From: Acidobacteriota bacterium
Lineage (GTDB): Bacteria > Acidobacteriota > Thermoanaerobaculia > Multivoradales > J023
Direction: 5' to 3'
Assembly: GCA_029263395.1 (NCBI GenBank)
Contig: JAJCXO010000023.1
Coordinates: forward strand, 1-64,000
DNA length: 64,000 nt
The position numbers were made by a program, and so were the translations under genes. Below the pieces are notes generated by a model. It was given only the letters and a program-made list of their open reading frames with translations, searched no databases and was not told the DNA's origin. Of this stretch, positions 16,990-24,474 are shown piece after piece; position 1 is the first letter of the stretch, and each line of letters opens with the position of its first letter.

Positions 16990-18357
16990 ATGACCCAGAC
17001 AACCCCGCAAGCCGAGCGCCAGACAGAATTGAAATACACCCCGGTGGCCAGCGTCATCCAGTTGATTGATCCCGACAGTCAACAGATCCTCAACATGGAT
17101 CTGGCCGCCGCCGAACGCTGCCTGCTGAGCAACGAGCCCGGCGATGTGCTTGGCATCGAAGGTTCCTTCGCGCTGCTCGCCCGCGACGGCGAACAGATCC
17201 GCATGGCCCGCAGTCTCGATCGGCCGATGCGCTATTTCCTGGCCAAAGCCGAAGCCGGCCCAGTGCTGATCGTCGCTGAGCGTATCGACGAAATCCGCCG
17301 TTGCCTCGAAGCGCACGGTTACCAGGACCAGTTTCATCCCACCTACACCCGGATGATTCCCGCTCATCACGTGACGACTATTCGGCTGGTCGGCTGCCCG
17401 GACCCCAATCCGGTTTATCGCCGGTTTTTCGATCCACCGCGGGCCACTCTGCCGGCGGACCTCGACGTGATCGGCGAACGCTACGTCTCGGCGTTGGCGG
17501 CAGAGGTGCGAGCCTGGCTCACAGCACAAGACGATGATCAACCGATCGGCGTGTTGTTCTCGGGTGGTGCGGATAGCGGCGCCACATTGTTGACGATTTA
17601 CCATCAGCTGCTCGAGCTCGGCCAGAGCCCATCCCGGCTCAAAGCGTTTACGTTGGCGGTTGACGGCGAAGGCCGCGACGCGACCCAAGCCCGGGAGTTC
17701 CTGCGCCGAGTGGATCTCGAGATGCTCGGCGAAACGATCGAGGTTGCATCCAGCGAGCTCAATCCGCTGGCAGCAGTCGAAGTGATCGAAGACTACAAGC
17801 CGCTCGACGTGGAGTGTGCCACGGTCGCCATGGCTTTGCTCGCCGGTATCCGACGTCGCTACCCCGAGTGGCGATTGTTGGCGGACGGTGATGGCGGTGA
17901 CGAGAATCTCAAGGACTATCCGATCGAGGAGAATCCCGAGCTCACGATCCGCAGTGTGGTCAACAACTCCATGTTGTATCAGGAGGGCTGGGGCGTTGAT
18001 GCCATCAAACACAGCTTGACCTTCTCCGGCGGATTCAGTCGCGGCTGTGTGCGCACGTTCGCTCCTGCCCGGCACCTCGGCTTCGCGGGTTTCAGCCCGT
18101 TTACACGGCCAGCAGTGATCGCCGTCGCCGAGGCCATTCCGTTCGCCGAGCTGACCCAAGGTGATCACCAAAAGCTCTACGCTCTCAAGGGCGAAGTACT
18201 GCGTCGCGGGATCGCCAAGCTCACTGGGATCACCATGCCAACGTTTCCAAAATGCCGCTTCCAACACGGCGCGGTCTCTGAAGCCACCCTGTTTGAGCGA
18301 TTCGCAACCTCTCCGAACGCCTACCGACGGCATTTTCTGCAGCTGAATGCCAGCTAG
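16990..18357 (+). CDS. Asparagine-synthetase-like ATP pyrophosphatase, glutaminase-dead
   Basis: This protein has 455 residues. The C-terminal part has the PP-loop 'VLFSGGADSGATLL' (SGGADS at 191-196) of asparagine synthetase B-type enzymes and a variant second motif 'LADGDGGDENLKDY' (298-310) in place of the usual SGxGADExFxGY. The N-terminal 140 residues look like a shortened class II glutaminase fold but begin MTQTT, so the essential Cys2 is missing. Ammonia from glutamine is therefore unlikely, and the enzyme probably adenylates a carboxylate for condensation with another amine or nucleophile. It overlaps the next gene by 11 bases. I infer a role in a small-molecule or modification pathway; plain asparagine synthesis is improbable. 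Confidence 0.75.
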   Translation: MTQTTPQAERQTELKYTPVASVIQLIDPDSQQILNMDLAAAERCLLSNEPGDVLGIEGSFALLARDGEQIRMARSLDRPMRYFLAKAEAGPVLIVAERIDEIRRCLEAHGYQDQFHPTYTRMIPAHHVTTIRLVGCPDPNPVYRRFFDPPRATLPADLDVIGERYVSALAAEVRAWLTAQDDDQPIGVLFSGGADSGATLLTIYHQLLELGQSPSRLKAFTLAVDGEGRDATQAREFLRRVDLEMLGETIEVASSELNPLAAVEVIEDYKPLDVECATVAMALLAGIRRRYPEWRLLADGDGGDENLKDYPIEENPELTIRSVVNNSMLYQEGWGVDAIKHSLTFSGGFSRGCVRTFAPARHLGFAGFSPFTRPAVIAVAEAIPFAELTQGDHQKLYALKGEVLRRGIAKLTGITMPTFPKCRFQHGAVSEATLFERFATSPNAYRRHFLQLNAS

Positions 18358-19300
18358 CAGAACCGAAACTCATCGTATCCGCTCGCTTCGACCGCCCAAG
18401 CCGGCGGTCGACCCCTGGCGCCCGATCGATCAAATGTTAGAGATCGAGCGCCAGCCGGTGGGAACGCCAGCCCAGGTGCTGACGGTGTTTCTGGCCGGCA
18501 GTGAATGCCCATTCACCTGCGTTTTCTGTGACCTGTGGCGCTTCACCCTCGATCAACCGACGCCGCCGGGCGCAATCCCAGCACAGATCGAGCATGCAAT
18601 CGCCAGCGTCCAAGGTGAACTCACAGCCACCACCCACATCAAACTTTACAACGCCAGCAACTTCTTCGATCCCCGAGCGGTACCACCACAGGACGACACT
18701 GAGATCTCAAAGCAACTTGACCGTTTTGCTCAGGTGGTCGTCGAGTGTCACCCGCGGTTGGTCGGTCAGCGCTGCTTGGACTTCGCTGACCGAATCGGAG
18801 GCAAGCTGCAGGTTGCGATGGGACTCGAGACGATTCACCCCGACGCACAACCCAAACTCGGCAAACAAGCAACCCTCGACGACTTCGACGCAGCCGCGAC
18901 GCGGCTCGGCCGGCACGGCATCAGCTGGCGAGCTTTCGTATTGGTAGGAGCCCCGTTCGTGCCCTCCCACGAGGCGGTGTACTGGGCAGTCCGCTCCGTC
19001 GAGTACGCGTTCGACCGAGGTGCCGAACACGTCACACTGATCCCGGTACGCGGCGGCAACGGGGAAATGGAGCGCCTGGCTCAACAAGGCCTCTTCAACC
19101 GGCCGACGCTAGCGCAGTTGGAAGAGGCTCTCGAGCGTAGTCGCGATCTAGGCTCAGGGGTTGTCACTGTCGACACTTGGGACCTCGAAGTGCTCTTCGA
19201 TTGCCTCAGCTGTGGCCCGCAGCGTATCCGCCGCCTGGAACACTTCAACACGAGCGGCACTCTGACACCCCGGCCGGTTTGCACCGCGTGCGTCAGGTGA
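18347..19300 (+). CDS. Radical SAM protein
   Basis: The protein has 317 residues. The cluster-binding motif 'CPFTCVFC' (Cys54, Cys58, Cys61) is the radical SAM CxxxCxxC. Downstream 'HIKLYNASNFFDPRAVP', 'VVVECHPRLVG', 'VAMGLETIHP' and 'VTLIPVRGGNG' follow the order of strands in an Elp3/RaSEA-like radical SAM barrel. The C-terminus has two further Cys pairs (286/289 and 312/315), suggesting a zinc knuckle or second iron-sulfur site. The gene starts inside the end of the asparagine-synthetase-like gene and is followed 13 bases later by a flavoprotein gene, so the three are one transcript. The substrate is unknown; resemblance to the archaeosine enzyme RaSEA is by motif layout only. Confidence 0.8.
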   Translation: MPASRTETHRIRSLRPPKPAVDPWRPIDQMLEIERQPVGTPAQVLTVFLAGSECPFTCVFCDLWRFTLDQPTPPGAIPAQIEHAIASVQGELTATTHIKLYNASNFFDPRAVPPQDDTEISKQLDRFAQVVVECHPRLVGQRCLDFADRIGGKLQVAMGLETIHPDAQPKLGKQATLDDFDAAATRLGRHGISWRAFVLVGAPFVPSHEAVYWAVRSVEYAFDRGAEHVTLIPVRGGNGEMERLAQQGLFNRPTLAQLEEALERSRDLGSGVVTVDTWDLEVLFDCLSCGPQRIRRLEHFNTSGTLTPRPVCTACVR

Positions 19301-19313
19301 AGGTTGGGTATCG

Positions 19314-20885
19314 ATGCACAAGACGTTTGACGTCGTCGTTGTCGGGTCAGGATTTGCAGGCACAATCTTGGCGCGGGCGCTCAACCGCCGTGGCTCGAGG
19401 GTGTTGCTCCTGGAACGTAGGCAACACCCCCGCTTTGCGCTCGGCGAATCCACCACACCTCTCGCCAACTTCGCCCTCGAACGCCTGGCTAAACGGTACG
19501 ACCTGCCAGATCTATTCCACCTATCGTCGCACGGTCGCTGGCTCCAACACCTGCCAAGTCTGCGCCGCGGGTTGAAGCGGGGTTTCACCTTCTTCCGCCA
19601 TGAGCCCGGTAAAGCCTTCACTTGTTCACCAACCAACAACTCCCGTTTGATGGTTGCCGCCAGCCCTGACGAAGAAATTGCCGATACCCACTGGCTGCGA
19701 CAGGACGTGGATCACCACCTGGTGCGCTGCGCGATCGCCGAGGGTGTGCACTACCTCGATCGGGCCGAGCTCACCCAGGCTGACTTCAACGACCACGGCG
19801 CCAGCCTGGAGATCGAAACCCAGGCAGAGCGCCTCCGCGTCAACACCGGCTACCTGGTCGACGGCAGCGGCCCCGACGGTTTCCTCGCCCGCTCGCTAGG
19901 GATTGAGAGACGCATCCATCTTCCGATCGACAGTGGCCTCTTGTTCGCTCACTTCGATGGCATCCGTCCTTGGGATGACATCGTCCGGCTAACACCCGGG
20001 CCTTACCCCCACGAGCACGCCGCGGTCCATCATCTGCTGGCAGAAGGCTGGATGTATGTGCTCCCGTTTGATCACGGGACGGTCAGTGCAGGTATCGTCT
20101 TGCGACGGGACAAGGTCTCAGAACGCAGCACGGTCTCACAGACTGATGTCCTCCTGCAGAACGATCCAGCAACCGTCTGGCAAGATCTGCTCAGCCGCTA
20201 TCCAAGCCTCGAGGCTCAATTCGCCAACGCCAAAACCTCGGGTATCCGTTATCTACCTCGGATCCAACACCGCCTGGAACGAGCGGCCGGCTCACGTTGG
20301 TTCTTGCTACCCCATACCTATGCCTTCTACGACCCGATGTTCTCTACCGGCATGGCTTGGAGCCTGCTCGCGGTCGAGCGCCTTGCTACCCTTCTCACCG
20401 GGGAATATGGCGATCCGACACAATACGATCAGTTGTTGATGGCGGAAGCGGATCAAATCGAGCGCCTGATCGAAGCGGCGTACCTCGCCATGCAAAACTT
20501 CGAGAGCTTCACCGCGGTCAGCCTGCTTTATTTTGCCACCGTGAGCTTCGTCGAAGTGCAGCAACGGCTGGATCTGACGCCTGCACCCGAAAGGCGCCCG
20601 ACGGCCTGGGCATCATTCTTGGGTGCAGACGATAGCGAACGGATTGCGCTGTTCGAAGCCGCCCGAGAGCGTCTTCGAACTAAGGCCGCCGGGGCTGATG
20701 CAAGAACCTTCCAGCGCTGGATCGTCGAGCAGATCGCACCGTTCAATATTGCCGGCCTCGGCGATCCGTCGCGGGCCAACCTCTACCCTGTCGATCTCGA
20801 CGTACTCGTCGAATGTGCATCACGTCTCGGCCTGAGCCGCAACGAGCTGCGTTCGTCTCTACCGCAACTCCGTGGCCCGGCGTAG
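19314..20885 (+). CDS. Halogenase-like FAD-dependent oxidoreductase
   Basis: The protein has 523 residues. It opens with a Rossmann FAD motif 'VVVVGSGFAGTILARAL' (GxGxxG at 11-16) followed by 'GESTTP' at 44-49, a hallmark of flavin-dependent halogenases and their relatives. 'DGSGPDGFLARSLG' (183-196) and 'YDPMFSTGMAWS' (339-350) are the later FAD-binding elements. The halogenase WxWxIP motif is replaced by 'GWMYVLPFDHG', so chlorination is doubtful; oxidation, reduction or hydroxylation of the operon's product is more likely. It is the third gene of the operon with the ATP pyrophosphatase and radical SAM protein. There is no signal peptide. Confidence 0.75.
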   Translation: MHKTFDVVVVGSGFAGTILARALNRRGSRVLLLERRQHPRFALGESTTPLANFALERLAKRYDLPDLFHLSSHGRWLQHLPSLRRGLKRGFTFFRHEPGKAFTCSPTNNSRLMVAASPDEEIADTHWLRQDVDHHLVRCAIAEGVHYLDRAELTQADFNDHGASLEIETQAERLRVNTGYLVDGSGPDGFLARSLGIERRIHLPIDSGLLFAHFDGIRPWDDIVRLTPGPYPHEHAAVHHLLAEGWMYVLPFDHGTVSAGIVLRRDKVSERSTVSQTDVLLQNDPATVWQDLLSRYPSLEAQFANAKTSGIRYLPRIQHRLERAAGSRWFLLPHTYAFYDPMFSTGMAWSLLAVERLATLLTGEYGDPTQYDQLLMAEADQIERLIEAAYLAMQNFESFTAVSLLYFATVSFVEVQQRLDLTPAPERRPTAWASFLGADDSERIALFEAARERLRTKAAGADARTFQRWIVEQIAPFNIAGLGDPSRANLYPVDLDVLVECASRLGLSRNELRSSLPQLRGPA

Positions 20886-20944
20886 CGGAAGACTATCGAT
20901 ATACTGGTCTTGAATTACTGTCTTGAGGAACTGCTAGATAGACT

Positions 20945-20958
20945 GCTGTTCGAACAGC
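20945..20958. promoter_or_regulatory. 14-bp perfect palindrome upstream of DUF2007 gene
   Basis: GCTGTTCGAACAGC reads the same on both strands and lies 25 bases before the start codon at 20984. Its size and position fit a dimeric repressor operator. It is not a canonical LexA box (the CTGT and ACAG halves are too close). No regulator can be assigned. Confidence 0.35.
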
Positions 20959-20983
20959 TCACCCCGGATCCGAGAGGAGAGAC

Positions 20984-21364
20984 ATGTTCTGTCCCAACTG
21001 TAAAACCGAGTATCCTGACGGCACCAACCGCTGTTCCAACTGCCAGGTGGCCTTAGTCGCGGACACGCCGGAGACAGAGGATCATACCGCGACACCCTAT
21101 GCGATGATCTTCGAGACTTCAGAAGTCGACGTTGTGCCGGTGATCAAGTCACTCCTCGACAGCGCCGAGATCCCATATGACACCAGCGGCGAAGCGATGA
21201 TGAACCTATTCCCCTCCGACATGCTGGGCAACATGATGGGGCGCCCAGGTCGGGAGATTCGTTTTCATGTCCCGGAAGATCGTGCGGAGGAAGCGAAAGC
21301 ACTCCTCAAGGCGCAACCCGTAGATACCCCGGAATTGCGTCCAAACGACGACTCGGATCTCTAA
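20984..21364 (+). CDS. Zinc-ribbon DUF2007 protein
   Basis: This is a 126-residue protein. The N-terminus 'MFCPNCKTEYPDGTNRCSNC' is a four-Cys zinc ribbon (Cys3, 6, 17, 20). The rest (FETSEVDVVPVIKSLLDSAEIPYD ... FHVPEDRAEEAKALL) matches the DUF2007 putative signal-transducing domain. Such proteins are widespread, cytoplasmic and of unknown function. A GGAGAG ribosome site precedes the ATG. It sits after the three-gene operon with its own palindrome upstream, so it is probably transcribed separately. Confidence 0.75.
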   Translation: MFCPNCKTEYPDGTNRCSNCQVALVADTPETEDHTATPYAMIFETSEVDVVPVIKSLLDSAEIPYDTSGEAMMNLFPSDMLGNMMGRPGREIRFHVPEDRAEEAKALLKAQPVDTPELRPNDDSDL

Positions 21365-21374
21365 ACACCTGAAA

Positions 21375-21405
21375 GGCCGCACGCAGCCCACACGCTCGCG
21401 CGGCC
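21375..21405. terminator. Hairpin between convergent genes
   Basis: GGCCGC at 21375-21380 can pair with GCGGCC at 21400-21405, between the stops of the convergent DUF2007 and bactofilin genes. There is no T-run, so it would be at best a weak or factor-assisted bidirectional terminator. Confidence 0.3.
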
Positions 21406-21437
21406 GCGGTTGCTATCGTATGAACCCTTGAGTTCAG

Positions 21438-21833
21438 TTAGGACTGGCGCTTTTCCTTGAAGTTTGTCTGAGGCGCCTTGCCCTGGCCACCCATCCGAAC
21501 CTGCCCTTCAAAGAAAGAACCCTCGGCGATCGCAACAGTCTTGGCGGAGAGATCACCCTCGACTTTGCAGTTGGAGCGCAACTCCGCTTTGTCCTTGGCG
21601 TGAATCGTACCTTCGACGTTGCCTTCGACAACGATGTTGGTCGCTACGATCTCGCCACCGACTCGACCACCCTCGCGGACCCAGAACAGACCATCCGTCC
21701 CCGCTTTGCCTTGGATCGAGCCCCAGACCTCGATCGGCGCCGACCCAGTGATCTCACCCTCAACGTGGATTCCTTTTCCGATCACAGTCGAAGCGGTCGA
21801 AGATTGATCTGTAAAACGGCGATTATCGGCCAT
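21438..21833 (-). CDS. Bactofilin (polymer-forming cytoskeletal protein)
   Basis: This 131-residue protein is mainly a bactofilin right-handed beta-helix: short glycine-punctuated turns such as 'STVIGKGIHVEGEITGSAPI', 'VWGSIQGKAGTDGLFWV' and 'VVEGNVEGTIHAKDKAELRS'. Short polar tails flank the core (MADNRRFTDQSS and QTNFKEKRQS), as is usual. Bactofilins polymerise without nucleotide and organise envelope growth or polarity. An AGGAG site precedes the ATG. No M23 peptidase partner is next to it, unlike in many genomes. Confidence 0.9.
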   Translation of the reverse strand: MADNRRFTDQSSTASTVIGKGIHVEGEITGSAPIEVWGSIQGKAGTDGLFWVREGGRVGGEIVATNIVVEGNVEGTIHAKDKAELRSNCKVEGDLSAKTVAIAEGSFFEGQVRMGGQGKAPQTNFKEKRQS

Positions 21834-21915
21834 CGGTTCTCCTCTGTCTCAAAGGTTGTCTGATGATCGTAGCACGGTGCGCGTCCTGATGGGTCGCCGA
21901 TTTCTTCCGGGCTTT

Positions 21916-21935
21916 GAGGACCCCTTACGGTCCTC
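21916..21935 (+). promoter_or_regulatory. Inverted repeat upstream of kynureninase
   Basis: GAGGACC (21916-21922) and GGTCCTC (21929-21935) form a perfect 7-bp stem with a six-base loop, about 40 bases before the kynureninase start and in the gap shared with bactofilin. It could be an operator or a leader hairpin; no T-run follows. Confidence 0.35.
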
Positions 21936-21974
21936 GACTTGACCTCTAGCAGACCCGGTCAATAGGGTGCGGTC

Positions 21975-23225
21975 ATGTTCGACTCCTCACCCATCACCCG
22001 CGAAACCGTCGCAGCCCTCGATCAACAGGATGTCTTGGCGCCCCTGCGAGACAACTTCGATCTGCCTGAGGGCCTGCTGTACTTCGACGGCAACTCGCTT
22101 GGCCCACTGCTCCATGACAGCCGAGAGCGCGTCGCGGAGACTCTACAACAGCACTGGGGGAGGGACCTCATCCAGTCATGGAATCGCCACGGTTGGATTG
22201 ACCTCCCGCGCCGGGTGGGCGCCAAAATTGCCCGTCTGATCGGAGCGCAACCAGACGAGGTTATCGTCAGCGATTCGACTTCCGTCAATCTCTACAAGCT
22301 GTTGGCGGCAGCCCTCGAGCTGCGGCCCGATCGATCGGTCATCCTGTCGCAACCGAGTCAATTCCCCACCGATCTCTACATGGCTCAGGGCCTCGCCGAG
22401 CTTCGGCACCCACGACCCGAGCTGCGGTTGGCCGAAGGCGACAACCTGCTGAGTGCTCTCGACTCCGACGTGGCGGTGGTCAGCCTTAGTCACGTGGACT
22501 TCAAGACGGGGGAACGCGCCGACCTCCAACGCATCACCCAGGCGGCCCACAAACACGGTGCGCTTGTACTCTGGGACCTCTCCCACAGCGCGGGGGCCAT
22601 GGACGTCGGCTTGGCAGCCGCCGATGCGGACCTGGCCGTCGGTTGCACCTACAAATTCCTCAACGGTGGACCAGGTGCCCCCGCCTACGTCTATGTAGCG
22701 CGGCGGCTGCAAGACCGTGCACAGTCTCCACTTTGGGGCTGGTTTGGACATCAAGATCCGTTCGCCTTCGACACCCAGTATCAGCCGGCCACGGGCATCG
22801 ATCGTTTCCAATGTGGAACGCCACCGATTCTCAGCTTGGTAGCGGTTGATGCGGCACTCAACCTCTTCGAACAAGTTGAGCTTTCTCAGATCCGGCAGAA
22901 ATCCGTGCACCTCGGCAATCTCTTGATCGCCTTGGTTGAACAACAATGCCCCGGTTTTGACCTCACCCTCGCCAGTCCGCAGGACGCCAGCATCCGTGGC
23001 AGCCAGGTGTCCTTACGCCACCCAGCCGGTTATCAGATTATGCAAGCGTTGATCGAACGCGGCGTCGTCGGCGATTTCCGTGCCCCCGACATCCTTCGCT
23101 TTGGGCTGACGCCGCTGTACCAACGATTCATCGACGTCTGGAAAGCGGTCGAGGTACTACGGGACATTCTGGAGCACCGCTCCTGGGATCAACCCGAGTT
23201 CGAGCGTCGCGGCAAAGTGACCTGA
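21975..23225 (+). CDS. kynU: Kynureninase
   Basis: The 416-residue protein is a PLP enzyme of fold type I that cleaves kynurenine to anthranilate and alanine (EC 3.7.1.3) in tryptophan breakdown. Diagnostic stretches include 'YFDGNSLGPLL' near the N-terminus, 'WDLSHSAGAMDVGL' with the cofactor Asp, and 'GCTYKFLNGGPGAPAYVYV' with the Schiff-base Lys. 'RFQCGTPPILSLVAV' and 'RFGLTPLYQRFIDVW' complete the family pattern. No tryptophan dioxygenase or formamidase gene lies in the window, so the rest of the pathway must be elsewhere. The ribosome site is weak (AGGGTG). Confidence 0.9.
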   Translation: MFDSSPITRETVAALDQQDVLAPLRDNFDLPEGLLYFDGNSLGPLLHDSRERVAETLQQHWGRDLIQSWNRHGWIDLPRRVGAKIARLIGAQPDEVIVSDSTSVNLYKLLAAALELRPDRSVILSQPSQFPTDLYMAQGLAELRHPRPELRLAEGDNLLSALDSDVAVVSLSHVDFKTGERADLQRITQAAHKHGALVLWDLSHSAGAMDVGLAAADADLAVGCTYKFLNGGPGAPAYVYVARRLQDRAQSPLWGWFGHQDPFAFDTQYQPATGIDRFQCGTPPILSLVAVDAALNLFEQVELSQIRQKSVHLGNLLIALVEQQCPGFDLTLASPQDASIRGSQVSLRHPAGYQIMQALIERGVVGDFRAPDILRFGLTPLYQRFIDVWKAVEVLRDILEHRSWDQPEFERRGKVT

Positions 23226-23284
23226 ATTACCGCTAGACTCGTTCTTGGTCACGCGATCTCCGGCACCCGGTCTCCGCCACCCGG

Positions 23285-23698
23285 TCAAGGCGAGGGCGCA
23301 AGGACCGCCATAACCAACAACCGCTCGTCACTGTTGTTGCGAATGCCATGAGGCACCCCCTGCGGAGCCACCATAATCTCACCGGCCCGCATATCGAGCT
23401 CGCGGCCTTCGAGCAGAAATAGTCCGTGCCCGGAAACTACGTAATAAACCTTGTCCATATCCTCGTGGGTGTGCAACTTGTGCTCTTGCCCGACCTCGAA
23501 GGCGTTGAGCCCCACCAGCATGCGCTCCGAATGGAACAGCGTCGCCTTGCCCATCTTCTCGGATCGGTAGACGGCGTGCTCTTCTGGTCGCATCACCATG
23601 ATGCGAGGCCCAGCCGTAGGGTCGCTGGACACCGGCACGATGCCCGTTTCCTCTTCGTTGAACGGCAAGTCGTATCCACTACGGTTCCGATCGATCAT
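23285..23698 (-). CDS. Cupin-domain protein
   Basis: This is a protein of about 137 residues with one cupin barrel. Motif 1 is 'VGQEHKLHTHEDMDKVYYVVSG' in part (His-x-His, then Asp in place of the usual Glu) and motif 2 is 'APQGVPHGIRNN', giving a likely metal site. The ATG at 23698 follows a GGAAAGGGGG ribosome site; a TTG ten codons upstream is less likely. It may bind or convert a small molecule. It lies beside kynureninase in convergent orientation, so a link with that pathway is only suggestive. Confidence 0.75.
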   Translation of the reverse strand: MIDRNRSGYDLPFNEEETGIVPVSSDPTAGPRIMVMRPEEHAVYRSEKMGKATLFHSERMLVGLNAFEVGQEHKLHTHEDMDKVYYVVSGHGLFLLEGRELDMRAGEIMVAPQGVPHGIRNNSDERLLVMAVLAPSP

Positions 23699-23751
23699 CA
23701 CGCCCCCTTTCCGGGAAAACAAGCCCAAATTCTACCAGACCCCGACGTGAC

Positions 23752-24444
23752 CTAGCGAAGATCTGCTGCCAGCCTGAAGCCGTAGTCGCTGTAACGCATG
23801 TGTGGTGGGATCGAAGACCGGGCGGCACAACGGCTCACCTTCACCGCATGCCGCCAAGCACCGCCGCGTGATGCGCGTCGACGTCCAGTTTCGGGGCCTT
23901 GCGGGTCAGTATCTGGTGATCTGGAATAATAGTCCGCGTCATACCAATCGGCGCACCACTCGTGCACGTTCTCCCCGAGCCCCAGGAAGCCCCACGGGTG
24001 GCGGGACGGGTAGGCGTCGACAACTTCTGGCCCGTCCTGCCAGCGCACAGCATAATCGGGTAGTGACTCCGGCGGATCGTCCCCCCAGGAGTAAAGCACA
24101 TCACGCCCTGCCCGAGCCGCCAGCTCCCACTCGGCCTCGGTCGGCAACCGGACCGTTTCTGCAAGTTGACCGCTGAGCCAACGACAGTATGCGACGGCGT
24201 CGTCCCACGACGGACCGACCGCTGGTTTCGTCGAACCGGCGAACTCGGGTCCGTCCCAGAACGGCGGCGCTGAGTGGCTCTGAGCTTCGAGGAAACCTTG
24301 GTACTCGCCTCGAGTAACCGGGGCCCTCGCCAACCGAAAGGCGCTGACCGTCACCTCATGGGGTGGGTTCTCGTTGGTTTTTGGGCCGCCCCCCATCCTG
24401 AAGCGGGTGGCAGGCACATCGATCCAGTCGGGGGTAGAAACCAT
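23752..24444 (-). CDS. SUMF1/FGE-domain protein lacking the catalytic cysteines
   Basis: The 230-residue protein is a formylglycine-generating-enzyme (SUMF1) domain: 'LARAPVTRGEYQGFLEA', 'LPTEAEWELAARAG', 'GLGENVHEWCADWY', 'SRGGAWRHAVKVSRCAARS' and 'YSDYGFRLAADL' occur in the usual order. True FGE needs two Cys just before the final RCAAR; here those positions are Val and Ala, so sulfatase activation is unlikely. It has no signal peptide. The gene begins 30 bases after the stop of the receptor kinase on the same strand, suggesting one transcript and a role in the same signalling unit, perhaps as a binding domain. Confidence 0.8.
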   Translation of the reverse strand: MVSTPDWIDVPATRFRMGGGPKTNENPPHEVTVSAFRLARAPVTRGEYQGFLEAQSHSAPPFWDGPEFAGSTKPAVGPSWDDAVAYCRWLSGQLAETVRLPTEAEWELAARAGRDVLYSWGDDPPESLPDYAVRWQDGPEVVDAYPSRHPWGFLGLGENVHEWCADWYDADYYSRSPDTDPQGPETGRRRASRGGAWRHAVKVSRCAARSSIPPHMRYSDYGFRLAADLR

Positions 24445-24474
24445 GACGACGCAGAGTCTACAGTGGCAAAAGGC

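Noticed and set aside
16942-18333. A 463-codon open frame on the minus strand opposite the asparagine-synthetase-like gene
   Set aside because: It is a mirror frame of a GC-rich gene. The opposite strand has clear PP-loop motifs, and this one has no family pattern or ribosome site.
16990-20885. Lasso-peptide or NRPS cluster interpretation of the three-gene operon
   Set aside because: There is no precursor peptide, leader protease, carrier protein or transporter in the operon, so a known class cannot be claimed.
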